DNA of 64,000 nt. Origin: Tardiphaga sp052076105 (GTDB lineage: Bacteria; Pseudomonadota; Alphaproteobacteria; Rhizobiales; Xanthobacteraceae). The DNA lies in the NCBI RefSeq assembly GCF_052076105.1, contig NZ_CP197245.1:4836001-4900000 (forward strand). Direction: 5' to 3'. This document shows, piece by piece, positions 47,575-57,163 of this stretch (its first letter is position 1; every line of letters begins with the position of its first letter). The notes below the pieces were generated by a model, which saw only the letters and a program-made list of their open reading frames with translations, did not search any database and was not told the DNA's origin. Made by a program: the position numbers and the translations under genes.

Positions 47575-47781
47575 TCAACCGAGGCGGCTGATCTGTTCTT
47601 CGGTCACGACGCGCTCAATGTTCTCGGACTTGCTCTTGATCCGGTAACGCGGGCGACCATCGGCTTCGATCGGAAGGCGAGACGTGATGGTGTAGATGCT
47701 GCGTTCCTTGATGGTGGAACGGCCCTGCGGCCCCTGCAGCTGGTGGTGAACGTCCTCATTAATTGCGTAGTTATGCGCCAT
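47575..47781 (-). CDS. Small conserved-looking hypothetical protein
   Basis: 68 residues; ATG at 47781 preceded by GGAGAG at about eight bases. The sequence (MAHNYAINEDVHHQLQGPQG, IYTITSRLPIEADGRPRYRI, ENIERVVTEEQI) is charged, soluble and non-repetitive. I believe similar short proteins occur across Bradyrhizobium relatives but cannot name a function. It is monocistronic. Confidence 0.75.
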   Translation of the reverse strand: MAHNYAINEDVHHQLQGPQGRSTIKERSIYTITSRLPIEADGRPRYRIKSKSENIERVVTEEQISRLG

Positions 47782-48252
47782 TATTCATACTCTCCACGAT
47801 GAGCGGCTTTTAGCCACAACTTGCTCAAAAAGCAAGAAATCTCTAGCAATTTCGGTCAGATAGCTCGTCAGTCCTGATATGCAACGATGGGCAACAGGTC
47901 ATAATTTGGACGCCGCTGCGACAGATTCCATCTCATGCTGCCGATCCGGTCAGCAGCAATTCTGTCGTTTTCAGAGGGGGTTGGACTGATTCAAGGGCGT
48001 GCCGCCATGACACAGTTCCCGCGCGCTTTCCGCGTTAGCAATAATCGTGGAATACCAGCCGGGCCACCCGAAATTGGCTCCAAAAAGCCGAAAAACCACC
48101 GGCAGGGCATTGCCGGTGGTTTCGGAGATTTACAGCAGAGTGCGCGAGTCTCCTCGAAGACTTAGGGCCGTCAAAAATTTGCCGGCTGCGCACTAAAATA
48201 TTACATGAGCCAGAATGTTGAGCGCAATACCTGATTTGCTCAATCAAATATA
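47782..48252. other. Intergenic stretch between small protein and TPR/OGT genes
   Basis: No gene recognised. It contains the minus-strand terminator of the TPR/OGT gene at 48093-48122 and A+T-rich DNA at 47800-47900 that probably includes the promoter of the small protein gene. Confidence 0.5.
48093..48122 (-). terminator. Rho-independent terminator (minus strand)
   Basis: 12-bp stem AAACCACCGGCA / TGCCGGTGGTTT with a six-base loop. Read on the minus strand it is followed by TTTTTCGGCTTTTTGG, serving the TPR/OGT gene. Confidence 0.75.
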
Positions 48253-50250
48253 TTATTGGCCGCTATCGTTAGCAGGAAACGTTATGTGGGCTGGCGCCAG
48301 CCCTGCCCGGGCCCGTTCGACCATCTTGCGAAATGCCGTTTCGATATCACGCCCCAGACGCCGTGTGTCGAAGGTCGGCATTTTCAGGCGATTGGCCGAT
48401 AACTTTTCCCGGATGGACAACAACCGCTCGGGATTTTGCGCCAGTTCGATCGCCATGCGCTCATAGTCATCTCGCTTCGTCGCAATCAACTCCGGCACAT
48501 CCAGATTCTTGAGAAGACTCGCGGCGACGCGGCCTGCAAAAGTTTCTCCACAACACGTCAGCAAAGGCAATCCAGCCCATAATGCGTCGCTCGCTGTCGT
48601 ATGCGCGTTGTATGGCAACGTATCGAGAAACAGATCCGCACAACGATGTCGCGCCAGATGCTCGGCCGGCGACATGCGGCCGGCGAAGACCAGGCGCGCG
48701 GGGTCGACGCCCCGTGCTCGCGCTTCGCGGCGCAGATTCGCCACAGCCGCAGCGCTGTCCTCCAGTAGCCAGAGAACACTTCCGTCAACGGCCGAGAGGA
48801 TCCGCATCCAGCTATCGAAGACGTCGGGCGTGATCTTGTAGGCATTGTTGAAGCAACAGAACACGAAGCCTTGCGCGGGCAAGCCGACCTCGGCGCGCGT
48901 GAATGCACGCGTCGAGATCTCACGGCGATCGTCGTTGGCCTGATAGCTATTCGGCAGCCAGGCGACTTTCTCGTTATAGAATTGCCGGTGCTCGGGCGGC
49001 AGGACATGCGCATCGGCGAGGATGTAATCCATAAAACCTGCGCCGAGCGTACCGGGAAAGCCGAGATAATTGACCTGCACCGGCGCGGCCCTACGCGCGA
49101 ATACGCCGGTACGCTGTTCGCCGAAATAGCCGTTGAGATTGACGAGGATGTCGATGCGCTGCGCGCGAATGGCGTTCACCGCCTGTGGATCGCTCAGTGT
49201 GGAGATATCGATGATCCCATCCACGGCGCCAGCGATGCGTCGCCTGATGTCGCTGCCGTCGTCATACCCGTTATCGATGGCAAAAATCTCGAACGCGCCT
49301 TTGTCGTGCTGCTCCAGCACACCGACCAGCAGCAGCGAGGTCGCCTGCTGACGAAATTCGCCGGAGAGATAGCCGATACGAACTTTTGCATTCGGCCCGG
49401 TTGGGTAAGCCCGCAGCGGTGGAGCTTGCACGGGAAAACGCGAGGCGTTGGTCAGTTCGGCGCAGCGCTGCAGACTACGTTCCGAGGTGGCGACGCCTTG
49501 CCAGCCGAACGGCTCGGCGGCCAGTTTGCCGGCGATGAGATCGGCCTCGATCTCGGCAATGAGCGCATTCGCGTCATGCCAGTCGCAGACCAGCATCTTC
49601 TGATGCAGCAGGTTGCCCTTCAGCAGCGGCATGTCCGGATTGAGCTGGCGCGCGCGGCCATAGGCCTCCACCGCTTGAGCCGGCATTCGCATCTGACCAA
49701 AGATGTAGCCGCGGCCAAACCACGCTTCCGCCAGATCGGGCTGCAAGGCGAGCGCCGACTCGCAAGCCGCGAGGGCCTCGTCATAGCGCTTCAACTCCGC
49801 CAGTGACTTGCTCTTGTTGAAAAAAGCCGCGGCGTAACGCGGATTGAGCGCCAGCGCGCGATCGAAATCAGCCAGCGCGGCGGGGTAGTCGCGCAGATCG
49901 TTCAGAACCGTGCCACGGTTATTCAGCGTTTCGGCATTGCCGGAATTGAGCGCCAGCGCTTCGGTGAAGCGCTGAAGCGCCTCATCCGGCCTGTTCAACG
50001 CCTTCAGCACCAGACCGTAATTGTAGAATGTCGCATCCGATGTCGCATTGATGCGCAGAGCGGCTTTCAGATGCGGCTCGGCTTCCGCATGGCGCTTCAG
50101 CGCGACCAGCACGATGGCAAGAATATTCAGCGCCGGGAAATGCTTCGGATCCTTGCGCAAGAACTTGCTGAACCCGCGCTCGGCCTCCTGAAGGCGGCCC
50201 TGCTGGAAGGCGGCGAATGCGCTTTGAAATAGTTCAGCTGGAGACGCCAT
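48253..50250 (-). CDS. TPR protein with O-GlcNAc-transferase-like (SPINDLY-type) glycosyltransferase domain
   Basis: 665 residues. The N-terminal third is a run of tetratricopeptide repeats (about residues 5-210; AETLNNRGTVLNDLRDYPAA, AAFFNKSKSLAELKRYDEAL). The C-terminal half is the Glyco_transf_41 domain: RIGYLSGEFRQQATSLLLVG, DILVNLNGYFGEQRTGVFAR, PVQVNYLGFPGTLG, FCCFNNAYKITPDVFDSWM, LPYNAHTTASDALWAGLPLL. This is the OGT fold that transfers sugars to Ser/Thr of proteins. The bacterial acceptor is unknown. The start ATG follows AGGATC. The porin gene upstream has its own terminator. Confidence 0.92.
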   Translation of the reverse strand: MASPAELFQSAFAAFQQGRLQEAERGFSKFLRKDPKHFPALNILAIVLVALKRHAEAEPHLKAALRINATSDATFYNYGLVLKALNRPDEALQRFTEALALNSGNAETLNNRGTVLNDLRDYPAALADFDRALALNPRYAAAFFNKSKSLAELKRYDEALAACESALALQPDLAEAWFGRGYIFGQMRMPAQAVEAYGRARQLNPDMPLLKGNLLHQKMLVCDWHDANALIAEIEADLIAGKLAAEPFGWQGVATSERSLQRCAELTNASRFPVQAPPLRAYPTGPNAKVRIGYLSGEFRQQATSLLLVGVLEQHDKGAFEIFAIDNGYDDGSDIRRRIAGAVDGIIDISTLSDPQAVNAIRAQRIDILVNLNGYFGEQRTGVFARRAAPVQVNYLGFPGTLGAGFMDYILADAHVLPPEHRQFYNEKVAWLPNSYQANDDRREISTRAFTRAEVGLPAQGFVFCCFNNAYKITPDVFDSWMRILSAVDGSVLWLLEDSAAAVANLRREARARGVDPARLVFAGRMSPAEHLARHRCADLFLDTLPYNAHTTASDALWAGLPLLTCCGETFAGRVAASLLKNLDVPELIATKRDDYERMAIELAQNPERLLSIREKLSANRLKMPTFDTRRLGRDIETAFRKMVERARAGLAPAHITFPANDSGQ

Positions 50251-50382
50251 GATCCTGCGGACTTAGGGCTTTGCGGCTTGCACGGTCGGGGGCCACGCCG
50301 CCCGGTATAGACGCCCGCCTCCGCTGCGTCGAGAACGTCCGCTTAAGCCGATGAAGTCCGGCCCGGCTCCATAAAACCAAAA

Positions 50383-50408
50383 ACCCCCGGCAGTTTCCTG
50401 CCGGGGGT
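50383..50408 (-). terminator. Rho-independent terminator of the porin gene
   Basis: 11-bp stem ACCCCCGGCAG / CTGCCGGGGGT with TTTC loop (plus strand). On the minus strand it is followed by TTTTGGTTTTAT. Confidence 0.85.
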
Positions 50409-50446
50409 CTTTGTTTCAAAGACTGGTCGTCGTGAGACGATCAGAA

Positions 50447-51976
50447 TTAGAAGGAGCGCAGGATCTGCACCGAACCGTTGTAGAGGTTCTGATCGGCGGT
50501 GTTGAAGACCGTACCGGCCGGCTTGCCCGACATGCCACCAGCATTGGTGGTGTAGGTGCCGTTCAGGTTCTGATCGAGGCGGCTATAGGTGAACTGAGCC
50601 GACAGGGTCAGGTTCTGAACCGGGGTCCAGGCGGTGCGGGTACCGATCTGGGCGAGACCCAGGTCGAAGTTACCCGTACCGGCGAACACACCCGCACGAG
50701 CGGCAGCAGCCGACGACGAGTTGAAGCCCGGGCCACCGGTGCTGACACCAGTGAAGGCGGCCATCATCAGGTCGTTGCCGGAGCCATACGAGATATGGCT
50801 GTAGTTACCGAACAGTGAGGTGCGCCAGGCCGGGTTCCAGTAGTGCTCGTAGAAAGCGCTGACTTCCCAAGCGGAGCTCTGGATGATCTGGCCGTTGGTG
50901 GAGTAAACGCCATCGAGGACATAGCCGAAGCCGAGGCTGTTGCCATCAACCTTCGCATAGCGACCGCCACCCGAGGTATCGGTGGTGCCACCGAAGACGT
51001 ACTTGGCTGCGCCCTTGCCGTACGATGCTTCGATCTTCAAGCTGTCACCTGCGCCGGTGGGCAGGTTCTTGAACTCGACCGCGCCGCTTACAGCGAAACC
51101 GTACTTGTCGTCAGCATGGCCGGTAGCTTCGTTCGCGCCGTAGAAGCCCGGGGTCGCGGCATGCATCGCAGCAGCGAAGTGCAGGGTGCCCCAAGCCTGA
51201 TCGAGGCGGATGTTGCCAACGATGTCAGGAATGTGGTTGCCGCCGTAGGCATTGCCGAGGAAGGTGTTCGACGAAGAGCCGTAGAACGCACCCGTGAACG
51301 AAGGTGCACCGGGGCCAACGATGAACCCGTTGGTGTTCCAGAGACCGGCGTTGCGGTAGGCCGAAGCGTTTTCGATCGAGATCGTGCCCGACACGCCGTT
51401 ACCGAACGAAGCGGTGTAGGCGAGCTGCGGGATACCGGTCGCGTTGTTCGAACCAGCGTTGAAGCCCGACGAAATGTATGGCTTGGCGAGCGCCCACTGG
51501 GGATCGAACTGCGAGACGGCCTTACCGAAGGTGAAGCCGGCGAACTGGATGAACGCGTAGTCGACTTCGGTGTAACCGCCAGCGATCGATTCACGATCCT
51601 GGAGGAAGTCGAACTGGATGTTCGCGTAGGTACGAACCACGCCGTATTCGGTCGCGGTGCGGGTGTCCGTCGTCAAGTTGACGCGTTCACGGGTCGAGAA
51701 ATAGTTCTTGGTCCAGAGATTGTTGCCGCCAGCACCACCCTGCCAGAACGGAACGTCATAGGTGCTGCCGTTGAACGCAACGTCCAAACGGATCGCGCCG
51801 CCGATCTTGATGCAAGTATCGGTGCCCGGGATGTAGTAGAAGCCTGCGCCGTAGAGCGAGCAGATCTTCACGTATTCAACTGCCTTGGCCTTCACCGGAA
51901 GATCGGCTGCCTGAGCTCCGCCGATGGCGATCAGACCCGCCGCCGAGCCGAGGATAAGGCTCTTAATCATCGTCAT
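50447..51976 (-). CDS. Outer-membrane porin (Porin_2 family)
   Basis: 509 residues from the ATG at 51976, with GGAGG six bases upstream. Signal peptide KSLILGSAAGLIAIGGAQA, then ADLPVKAKAVEYVKICSLYG. The GAGFYYIPGTDTCIKIGG motif with two cysteines is the hallmark of alphaproteobacterial Porin_2 proteins. The body is strand-rich with alternating aromatic residues and ends in a C-terminal Phe (VQILRSF), needed for Bam-dependent insertion. It should form a trimeric diffusion channel. Codon use looks like that of a highly expressed gene. Confidence 0.96.
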   Translation of the reverse strand: MTMIKSLILGSAAGLIAIGGAQAADLPVKAKAVEYVKICSLYGAGFYYIPGTDTCIKIGGAIRLDVAFNGSTYDVPFWQGGAGGNNLWTKNYFSTRERVNLTTDTRTATEYGVVRTYANIQFDFLQDRESIAGGYTEVDYAFIQFAGFTFGKAVSQFDPQWALAKPYISSGFNAGSNNATGIPQLAYTASFGNGVSGTISIENASAYRNAGLWNTNGFIVGPGAPSFTGAFYGSSSNTFLGNAYGGNHIPDIVGNIRLDQAWGTLHFAAAMHAATPGFYGANEATGHADDKYGFAVSGAVEFKNLPTGAGDSLKIEASYGKGAAKYVFGGTTDTSGGGRYAKVDGNSLGFGYVLDGVYSTNGQIIQSSAWEVSAFYEHYWNPAWRTSLFGNYSHISYGSGNDLMMAAFTGVSTGGPGFNSSSAAAARAGVFAGTGNFDLGLAQIGTRTAWTPVQNLTLSAQFTYSRLDQNLNGTYTTNAGGMSGKPAGTVFNTADQNLYNGSVQILRSF

Positions 51977-52324
51977 GTTAAACCTCCAAGTTGTCCAAAA
52001 GGGAAGGTTCCGGATCTGCCAGGCGCGAGCGCCCGAAGATTTAGTCCCCCAAGTCCCCAAACTAACCGCCGGCGTACTTCGCGCTTTCGGAAACACCCGC
52101 ATAACGCGAGGCACTCAAGCGAACTACTTCAACGGGACGATTGAGGGTTTCCCCATCGCCGGAACCAACAATGCCTGCGCAATTCTTAGAAGCAAAATAC
52201 TTTATGAACTCAGGTAACTTTATCGCGATGCAGTGTGGTTTCCCAGCAACACACGAAATCGTGGTTTGCACGTCACAATTCACTGATACAATTATAGAAA
52301 TCTGAAATCTGTGAGACGGTGGGA
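51977..52324. other. Divergent control region between porin and MarR genes
   Basis: A+T-rich, particularly 52170-52310. TTGCAC (52266-52271) and TACAAT (52287-52292) upstream of the MarR start could form a promoter, but the spacer is only 15 bp. Porin leader carries GGAGG. No gene seen. Confidence 0.45.
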
Positions 52325-52870
52325 ATGGCCGGCGGGGCGACAGCGACTATGCGTGGGGGATCTGCGGGCTGGAACGAAAATGAGCTTTCGATTTGGGTGA
52401 CCGGCCAGAATCAGGAAGTCATCCGACAGTTCATCTGGGACATCGCTTCGATCAACGTTCACCTTGAAGGAATCCGCCAGTTCTGGGCCAAGGAGCTCGG
52501 CATTAGCGGACCGCAATGGATGATCCTGATGGCCGTCAGCGACCTTGATCGCGGCAACGGCGTGCCGGTCAAAGACGTCTCGGCCATGCTCCACGTCGAC
52601 CCCTCCTTCGTCACGACCCAATCCAAGATGCTCGAGAAGAACGGGTTCATGCGGCGCGTCGCGTCCCGCGAGGATGCCCGCGTCGTGCTGATGTCGCTAT
52701 CCGACAAGGCTAGCAAAAAGATCTCCGCCCTGTCGGCCCGCAGGGAGTCGCTTGGGGATTTCATTCTTAGCGATTTCGACGAGCAGGCCTTGAAGGAGAT
52801 CGGACAGCATATGTCCCGGCTCAAGAGTCGCCTCGAAAAGGCGACACTGATGCTGGAAGTCGAGAGCTGA
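52325..52870 (+). CDS. MarR-family transcriptional regulator
   Basis: 181 residues from the ATG at 52325; a GTG at 52319 and an ATG at 52349 are in frame. The winged helix-turn-helix is clear: LGISGPQWMILMAVSD, VPVKDVSAMLHVDPSFVTTQ, SKMLEKNGFMRRVASREDAR and VVLMSLSDKASKKISA. MarR proteins of this kind usually repress catabolic genes until an aromatic or other ligand binds. It converges with the alpha/beta-hydrolase gene that ends the catabolic cluster, and may control that cluster. Confidence 0.92.
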   Translation: MAGGATATMRGGSAGWNENELSIWVTGQNQEVIRQFIWDIASINVHLEGIRQFWAKELGISGPQWMILMAVSDLDRGNGVPVKDVSAMLHVDPSFVTTQSKMLEKNGFMRRVASREDARVVLMSLSDKASKKISALSARRESLGDFILSDFDEQALKEIGQHMSRLKSRLEKATLMLEVES

Positions 52871-52913
52871 ACACCGCCGGATGAGCGGCGGGTCAATCGA
52901 CCGAGCCGCCCCC

Positions 52914-54056
52914 CTACTTCATCCTTGAGTTCAAACGATCGACAATCCAGTCGAAAATGAACTCGTTACCCACTGTCGGAATATCGATCTGGGCGGGCGG
53001 GGCCACCGTTTCTGACGCACGGAAGATCTTCAGTTCGATGTCGAGGCCGTTTTGTTTCAGGACGCGGCAACATTCCGTGACGTGATCGACATCGAGCCAG
53101 TCGCGTTCGCCCATCGCGACCAGGACCGGGCATTTGATGTTGGCGGCAACGCTGCTGCTGTTGAAGCCCTCGATTTCACTCGGACAACCCAGACCAGCCC
53201 GGCCTGAAATGCGGCTGGCAATAAATGCGCGCTCGTGAAGCTCCCAGATCCCGGCATCGCAAACAGCTGCTGCAAAGCGATCGTCGAGATTGGCGCCGCG
53301 CGTCGCAAAGGCAGCTCCCAGGCCGTCTCCGAAGATCGCAATTCGCTCCTGATCGATATCGTTGCGGTCGGCCAGGAAATCGACCCAGCCGCTGATCGCC
53401 GTTTCGACCTCATACCGACAAGGCGACCCTATCATCTCCTGGCTATAGGATTGACCGGGTAAATCGACGAGCAACAGCGAGAGACCGCGTTCCAGCGCGT
53501 AGCTGGGCACCCTGTGCAGATGTTCTTCCTTGTAGTGGCCCTGTCCGACGACGCAGAGAACGACCGGCATCGGCCGCGTCGCGCGCGGCGCAGGAACGAA
53601 GTATCCCTGCAACACGCCGTCGCGCCACGGGATCTCGACGATCTCGCCGGCAGGCGTTGCATGCTGCACGTAAAGTCGGGCGCAATCCTGCATCGAGGCA
53701 ATGGCAGCGCCCTGCCGCGGATCGCTGCAAGCGAGCATGACCTGAGCCGTGCGATAGTAGTTGGCCGCGCGCAGCCAGTTGCTTAGCGCCGTTGGGATGC
53801 GGCCACTCTCCAGCGCCTCCGCGGCGCGCTCACGGTTGATATCAGCCGCGCTGTGCCATTCGCGATACCAGCTCTCGTCATCGCGCGGATTGATGCGCTC
53901 CGCCGCCAGGAAACATTCCGAAACAGTACTTCCGCCCTCCTGGGCCGCGCGCAGCACGCGCAGGAACTGCAGCGAAAAGTCTTCATGGCCAGGCCATTGC
54001 TGCCAGCCACGCGCCTGCGACGACGGGATGGCCCTGCCGAAATCGATAATGGTCAC
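52914..54056 (-). CDS. Alpha/beta-hydrolase-fold protein (FrsA/DUF1100-like) with lost catalytic residues
   Basis: About 380 residues from a GTG at 54056; the frame remains open to 54137 through a basic N-terminal stretch. Helical N-terminal half (ALSNWLRAANYYRTAQVMLA), then the hydrolase fold: VVLCVVGQGHYKEEHL, LSLLLVDLPGQSYSQEM, and the nucleophile elbow IFGDGLGAAFA. The elbow should read GxSxG but has Gly (GGC, 53322-53324) in place of Ser. The acid region GERDWLD is present, while no His appears in the usual C-terminal loop (RASETVAPPAQID). The architecture resembles 2,6-dihydroxypseudooxynicotine hydrolase and relatives. It may be a non-hydrolytic or binding member. It is the last gene of the minus-strand cluster. 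Confidence 0.8.
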   Translation of the reverse strand: MTIIDFGRAIPSSQARGWQQWPGHEDFSLQFLRVLRAAQEGGSTVSECFLAAERINPRDDESWYREWHSAADINRERAAEALESGRIPTALSNWLRAANYYRTAQVMLACSDPRQGAAIASMQDCARLYVQHATPAGEIVEIPWRDGVLQGYFVPAPRATRPMPVVLCVVGQGHYKEEHLHRVPSYALERGLSLLLVDLPGQSYSQEMIGSPCRYEVETAISGWVDFLADRNDIDQERIAIFGDGLGAAFATRGANLDDRFAAAVCDAGIWELHERAFIASRISGRAGLGCPSEIEGFNSSSVAANIKCPVLVAMGERDWLDVDHVTECCRVLKQNGLDIELKIFRASETVAPPAQIDIPTVGNEFIFDWIVDRLNSRMK

Positions 54057-54285
54057 ATCCCTAGCCCTTGACGGAGATCGCTTGAAAGATCGACGAGAAG
54101 CATGGGTCTTACGCCCATTTTTGTAACGGCCAGACACACTCAGGAGACTGACTTTTCAGCAGTATTATCCGCGCTTTACGAGGGGGCAAGCATGATTATT
54201 ATACCGCAGTTGCACCAATTGAATGCTGCAGCGCCAACGAATTCTGCATCCAGGCCCGATGCCGCGTAACTCTCGCGAAGGCGTG

Positions 54286-54648
54286 TTACTTCGGGACAAT
54301 GGCCTGTGCGTCGACCCAAATCTGCGCATCGCTTTCGCGCACCGGATAGCGTCGCAGACCCCTGCTCGGCCAGCCCGGCGACATGCTGCCATCTGCCAGA
54401 TCGAACCAGACCAGATGACGCGGACAGTGCAGCCGGCGATCGACGACGCGGCCAAGGCTGAGATCCGCCTGCTCATGCGGACAGGCGCGCTCGCAGGCGT
54501 AAATTGTCTCACCATCCCGCACGATGAGAACACCGAGGCCAGCCACATTGACGCAGACGATCGTCTGTTCGGTCAGGCGCTCGCGCGAACAGACCGCGAC
54601 CCATCGAGCGGGATCGTCGTCACCCGCCAAGATAGGCCCGTCGCACAT
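54286..54648 (-). CDS. Rieske [2Fe-2S] ferredoxin-like protein
   Basis: 120 residues forming one Rieske domain. Ligands are Cys56-x-His58 (CPHEQADLSLGRV) and Cys75-x2-His78 (CPRHLVWFDLADGS). It lacks a catalytic oxygenase domain and membrane anchor, so it is probably a soluble electron carrier for a hydroxylase or oxygenase. Its start overlaps the end of livF by 29 bp, placing it in the transport operon. Confidence 0.9.
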   Translation of the reverse strand: MCDGPILAGDDDPARWVAVCSRERLTEQTIVCVNVAGLGVLIVRDGETIYACERACPHEQADLSLGRVVDRRLHCPRHLVWFDLADGSMSPGWPSRGLRRYPVRESDAQIWVDAQAIVPK

Positions 54649-55324
54649 GCTCGTTCTCGATCAGCTCCGCTCCTGCGCCCGACAGTACGACACGACCGGA
54701 CTCCAGCAGATAGGCATGATCGCACATCTCGAGCGCGGCAAAGGCATTCTGCTCAACGAGCAAGACAGTCGTGCCGGCGTCACGGATCGCACGAATGATC
54801 GCAAAGGTACGCTCGACGATGTTGGGCGCGAGACCAAGCGACGGCTCATCGAACATCACCAGGCGTGGCCGCGACATCAGCGCGCGACCGATCGCCAGCA
54901 TCTGCTGCTCGCCGCCGGACAGCGTGCCCGCCGCCTGCTTGCGGCGTTCGGCGAGGCGCGGGAATTCGCCATAGATGCGGTCGCGATCCACTGCGACTTC
55001 GGACGTGTCGGAGCGCAGATAGGCGCCCATGTCGAGATTTTCGGCGACCGTCATGTGCGGAAATACGCGACGCCCCTCCGGACAATGCGCGATGCCTTTG
55101 GCGAGCACACGCTGCGCGCCGATGCCGGTGATGTCTTCGCCGTTAAAATGCAGACTGCCGGAGCGTGACGGGACGAGGCCCGAGATCGCGCGCAGCGTCG
55201 TGCTCTTGCCAGCGCCGTTGGCGCCAATCAGCGCCACAAGTTGCCCGGCCTTGACCGAAAGCGAGATGCCCTTGAGGGCCGAGATCTGGCCGTAGGCGCA
55301 GACCATGTCACGGATCTCAAGCAT
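54620..55324 (-). CDS. livF: Branched-chain-amino-acid-type ABC transporter ATP-binding protein LivF
   Basis: 234 residues from the ATG at 55324 (MLEIRDMVCAYGQISAL), overlapping the livG stop by eight bases. ABC ATPase with Walker A GANGAGKST, signature LSGGEQQMLAIGRAL, Walker B RLVMFDEPSLGLAP and VEQNAFAALEMCDHAYLLE. Lacking the extra C-terminal segment of LivG, it is the LivF type. Partner of LivG, LivH and LivM in import powered by ATP. Confidence 0.94.
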   Translation of the reverse strand: MLEIRDMVCAYGQISALKGISLSVKAGQLVALIGANGAGKSTTLRAISGLVPSRSGSLHFNGEDITGIGAQRVLAKGIAHCPEGRRVFPHMTVAENLDMGAYLRSDTSEVAVDRDRIYGEFPRLAERRKQAAGTLSGGEQQMLAIGRALMSRPRLVMFDEPSLGLAPNIVERTFAIIRAIRDAGTTVLLVEQNAFAALEMCDHAYLLESGRVVLSGAGAELIENEHVRRAYLGG

Positions 55325-56117
55325 GAACCGCGACCTCCTTGACCACATCCTTCGCACTCTGACCGAGATAGGCCTCGATCACCGCGGGATTCTTGCGGAT
55401 TTCATCGGGCGGCCCTTCGGCGATGATACGCCCGTAATTCAGCACCACGATGCGGTCGGACACGCTCATCACCATCGGCATGTCGTGCTCGACCAGAAGG
55501 ATCGTGACGCCGCTATCGCGGATCTTGCGTATCAGTTGCACGAAAGTGTGCGTCTCCGATGCATTCATGCCAGATACAGGCTCATCCATCAGCAGCATCT
55601 TCGGCTGCGCCGCGAGCGCCAGCGCGACACCGACGAGGCGCTGCTCGCCATAGGACAGCGAGCCGGCGAGATCGTTTGCGCGGGCTTCGAGGCCGATCCA
55701 GCGCACCAGTTCGGCGGCACGCGCGCGCTGCGCCTTCTCGGAGGCGCGGGCCCGCGGCAGTCCGAGAATGGCTTCGGCAAGGCCAAGCTTGCCCTGTCGG
55801 TGGAGACCGATCAGGACGTTGTCGTAAACCGTGTCGTTTGGAAACACGCTGGTGCGCTGAAAGGTGCGAATCAGGCCGAGATCCGCGATTTCATGCGGCT
55901 TCTTGCCCTTAAGGTCCGTACCACAATATTTCACCGCGCCCTTGGTGGGCGTGAGGAAGCCGGTCATGACGTTGAACGCCGTGGTCTTGCCGGCGCCGTT
56001 CGGCCCGATCAGGCTGACGATCTCGCCTTTGTTGACATGGAAATTCATGTCCGAGATCGCGACGAGGCCGCCGAAATGGACCGCGACATGTTCGATGCTG
56101 AGTATTGTCTCGGCCAT
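55317..56117 (-). CDS. livG: Branched-chain-amino-acid-type ABC transporter ATP-binding protein LivG
   Basis: 266 residues from the ATG at 56117, which shares a base with the livM stop (TGATG). Walker A GPNGAGKTT, TGFLTPTKGAVKYCG, signature LSYGEQRLVGVALAL, Walker B KMLLMDEPVSGMN, and the LivG-type C-terminus PPDEIRKNPAVIEAYLG. The second nucleotide-binding subunit of the importer. Confidence 0.95.
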   Translation of the reverse strand: MAETILSIEHVAVHFGGLVAISDMNFHVNKGEIVSLIGPNGAGKTTAFNVMTGFLTPTKGAVKYCGTDLKGKKPHEIADLGLIRTFQRTSVFPNDTVYDNVLIGLHRQGKLGLAEAILGLPRARASEKAQRARAAELVRWIGLEARANDLAGSLSYGEQRLVGVALALAAQPKMLLMDEPVSGMNASETHTFVQLIRKIRDSGVTILLVEHDMPMVMSVSDRIVVLNYGRIIAEGPPDEIRKNPAVIEAYLGQSAKDVVKEVAVHA

Positions 56118-57163
56118 CACGCGTGCTCCTCGGCAGTGCGTTCGGAGACGGCGATGGAGGCCCGTCTGGTTCCGCCGGCACGGGCCAAACCGAGTTTCGC
56201 GGCAAGCGACGGCACAATGCCGCGTGGCATCACGAACAGGATGACGATGAGCACCACGCCATAGGTAATCCACTGCGCTTCCGGCGGCATGATCGGCCGC
56301 AGGAACACCGGCAGCAGGCCGAAGATGACGCCGCCGATCACGGGCCCCGCCAGTGAGCCCTTGCCGCCCGACACCACCATGATCACCATCGTCACCGTCG
56401 AGATGAAGGCAAAGACGTCGGGATCGATAATGCGGATGTAATGCGCATAGAGACTGCCAGCCGCGCCGGCGATACCGGCAGAGAGCACGGCCGCCAATGT
56501 CAGCGTCTTGGTGACGTCGATACCGACGGCGACAGCCAAGGTCTCGTTCTCCATCAGCCCGCGCATGGCGCGGCCGTAATGCGAATGAACGAGGCGCGAG
56601 ATCAGGACATACGAGATCGCGGCGACAGCGAGCACGAGATAGTAATTGTGAAACTTGGTCTTCAGCGCGAGATAACCAAGCCCAGGCAGGCCTATGGTGA
56701 TCGACGGAATATTGGTCAGCGCCAGTGGGCCCTGCGTCAGCTCGACCCAGTTCAGCGCGACCAGTCGCACCACTTCAGCGAATGAGATCGTGACGATCAC
56801 GAAATAGGCGCCGCGCACGCTGAAGGACAGGCGTCCGACCAGATAGCCGCAGAAGCCCGAGATGACGATTGCCAGCACGAAGCCGACAATCGGCGGCCAC
56901 GGCACGTGAACGATATGGAAATCACCGTAGATCGGCACATCGAAGCCCAGCGATGTCAGCGCGCTGACATAGGCACCGATACCGAAGAAAGCGATATGAC
57001 CAAGGCTGAGTTGCCCGGTGAAGCCGAGCAGCAGATTGAGACTCATGGCGCCGATGATGAAGATGCCGGTGGTGATCAGCGCATTGAGCAGATACGGGTC
57101 CGTCAACCACATGGGCACGGAGACGAAGAAGGCGAGACAAAGGAGCGTGACGATCTGTTTCAT
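56117..57163 (-). CDS. livM: Branched-chain-amino-acid-type ABC transporter permease LivM
   Basis: 348 residues with about nine to ten hydrophobic spans. LLGFTGQLSLGHIAFFGIGAY and the EAA-like GTVTMVIMV/SGGKGSLAGPVIGGVI region are LivM marks. ATGA overlap with the upstream livH stop. The C-terminus is cytosolic and basic (AKLGLARAGGTRRAS). Confidence 0.94.
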   Translation of the reverse strand: MKQIVTLLCLAFFVSVPMWLTDPYLLNALITTGIFIIGAMSLNLLLGFTGQLSLGHIAFFGIGAYVSALTSLGFDVPIYGDFHIVHVPWPPIVGFVLAIVISGFCGYLVGRLSFSVRGAYFVIVTISFAEVVRLVALNWVELTQGPLALTNIPSITIGLPGLGYLALKTKFHNYYLVLAVAAISYVLISRLVHSHYGRAMRGLMENETLAVAVGIDVTKTLTLAAVLSAGIAGAAGSLYAHYIRIIDPDVFAFISTVTMVIMVVSGGKGSLAGPVIGGVIFGLLPVFLRPIMPPEAQWITYGVVLIVILFVMPRGIVPSLAAKLGLARAGGTRRASIAVSERTAEEHA

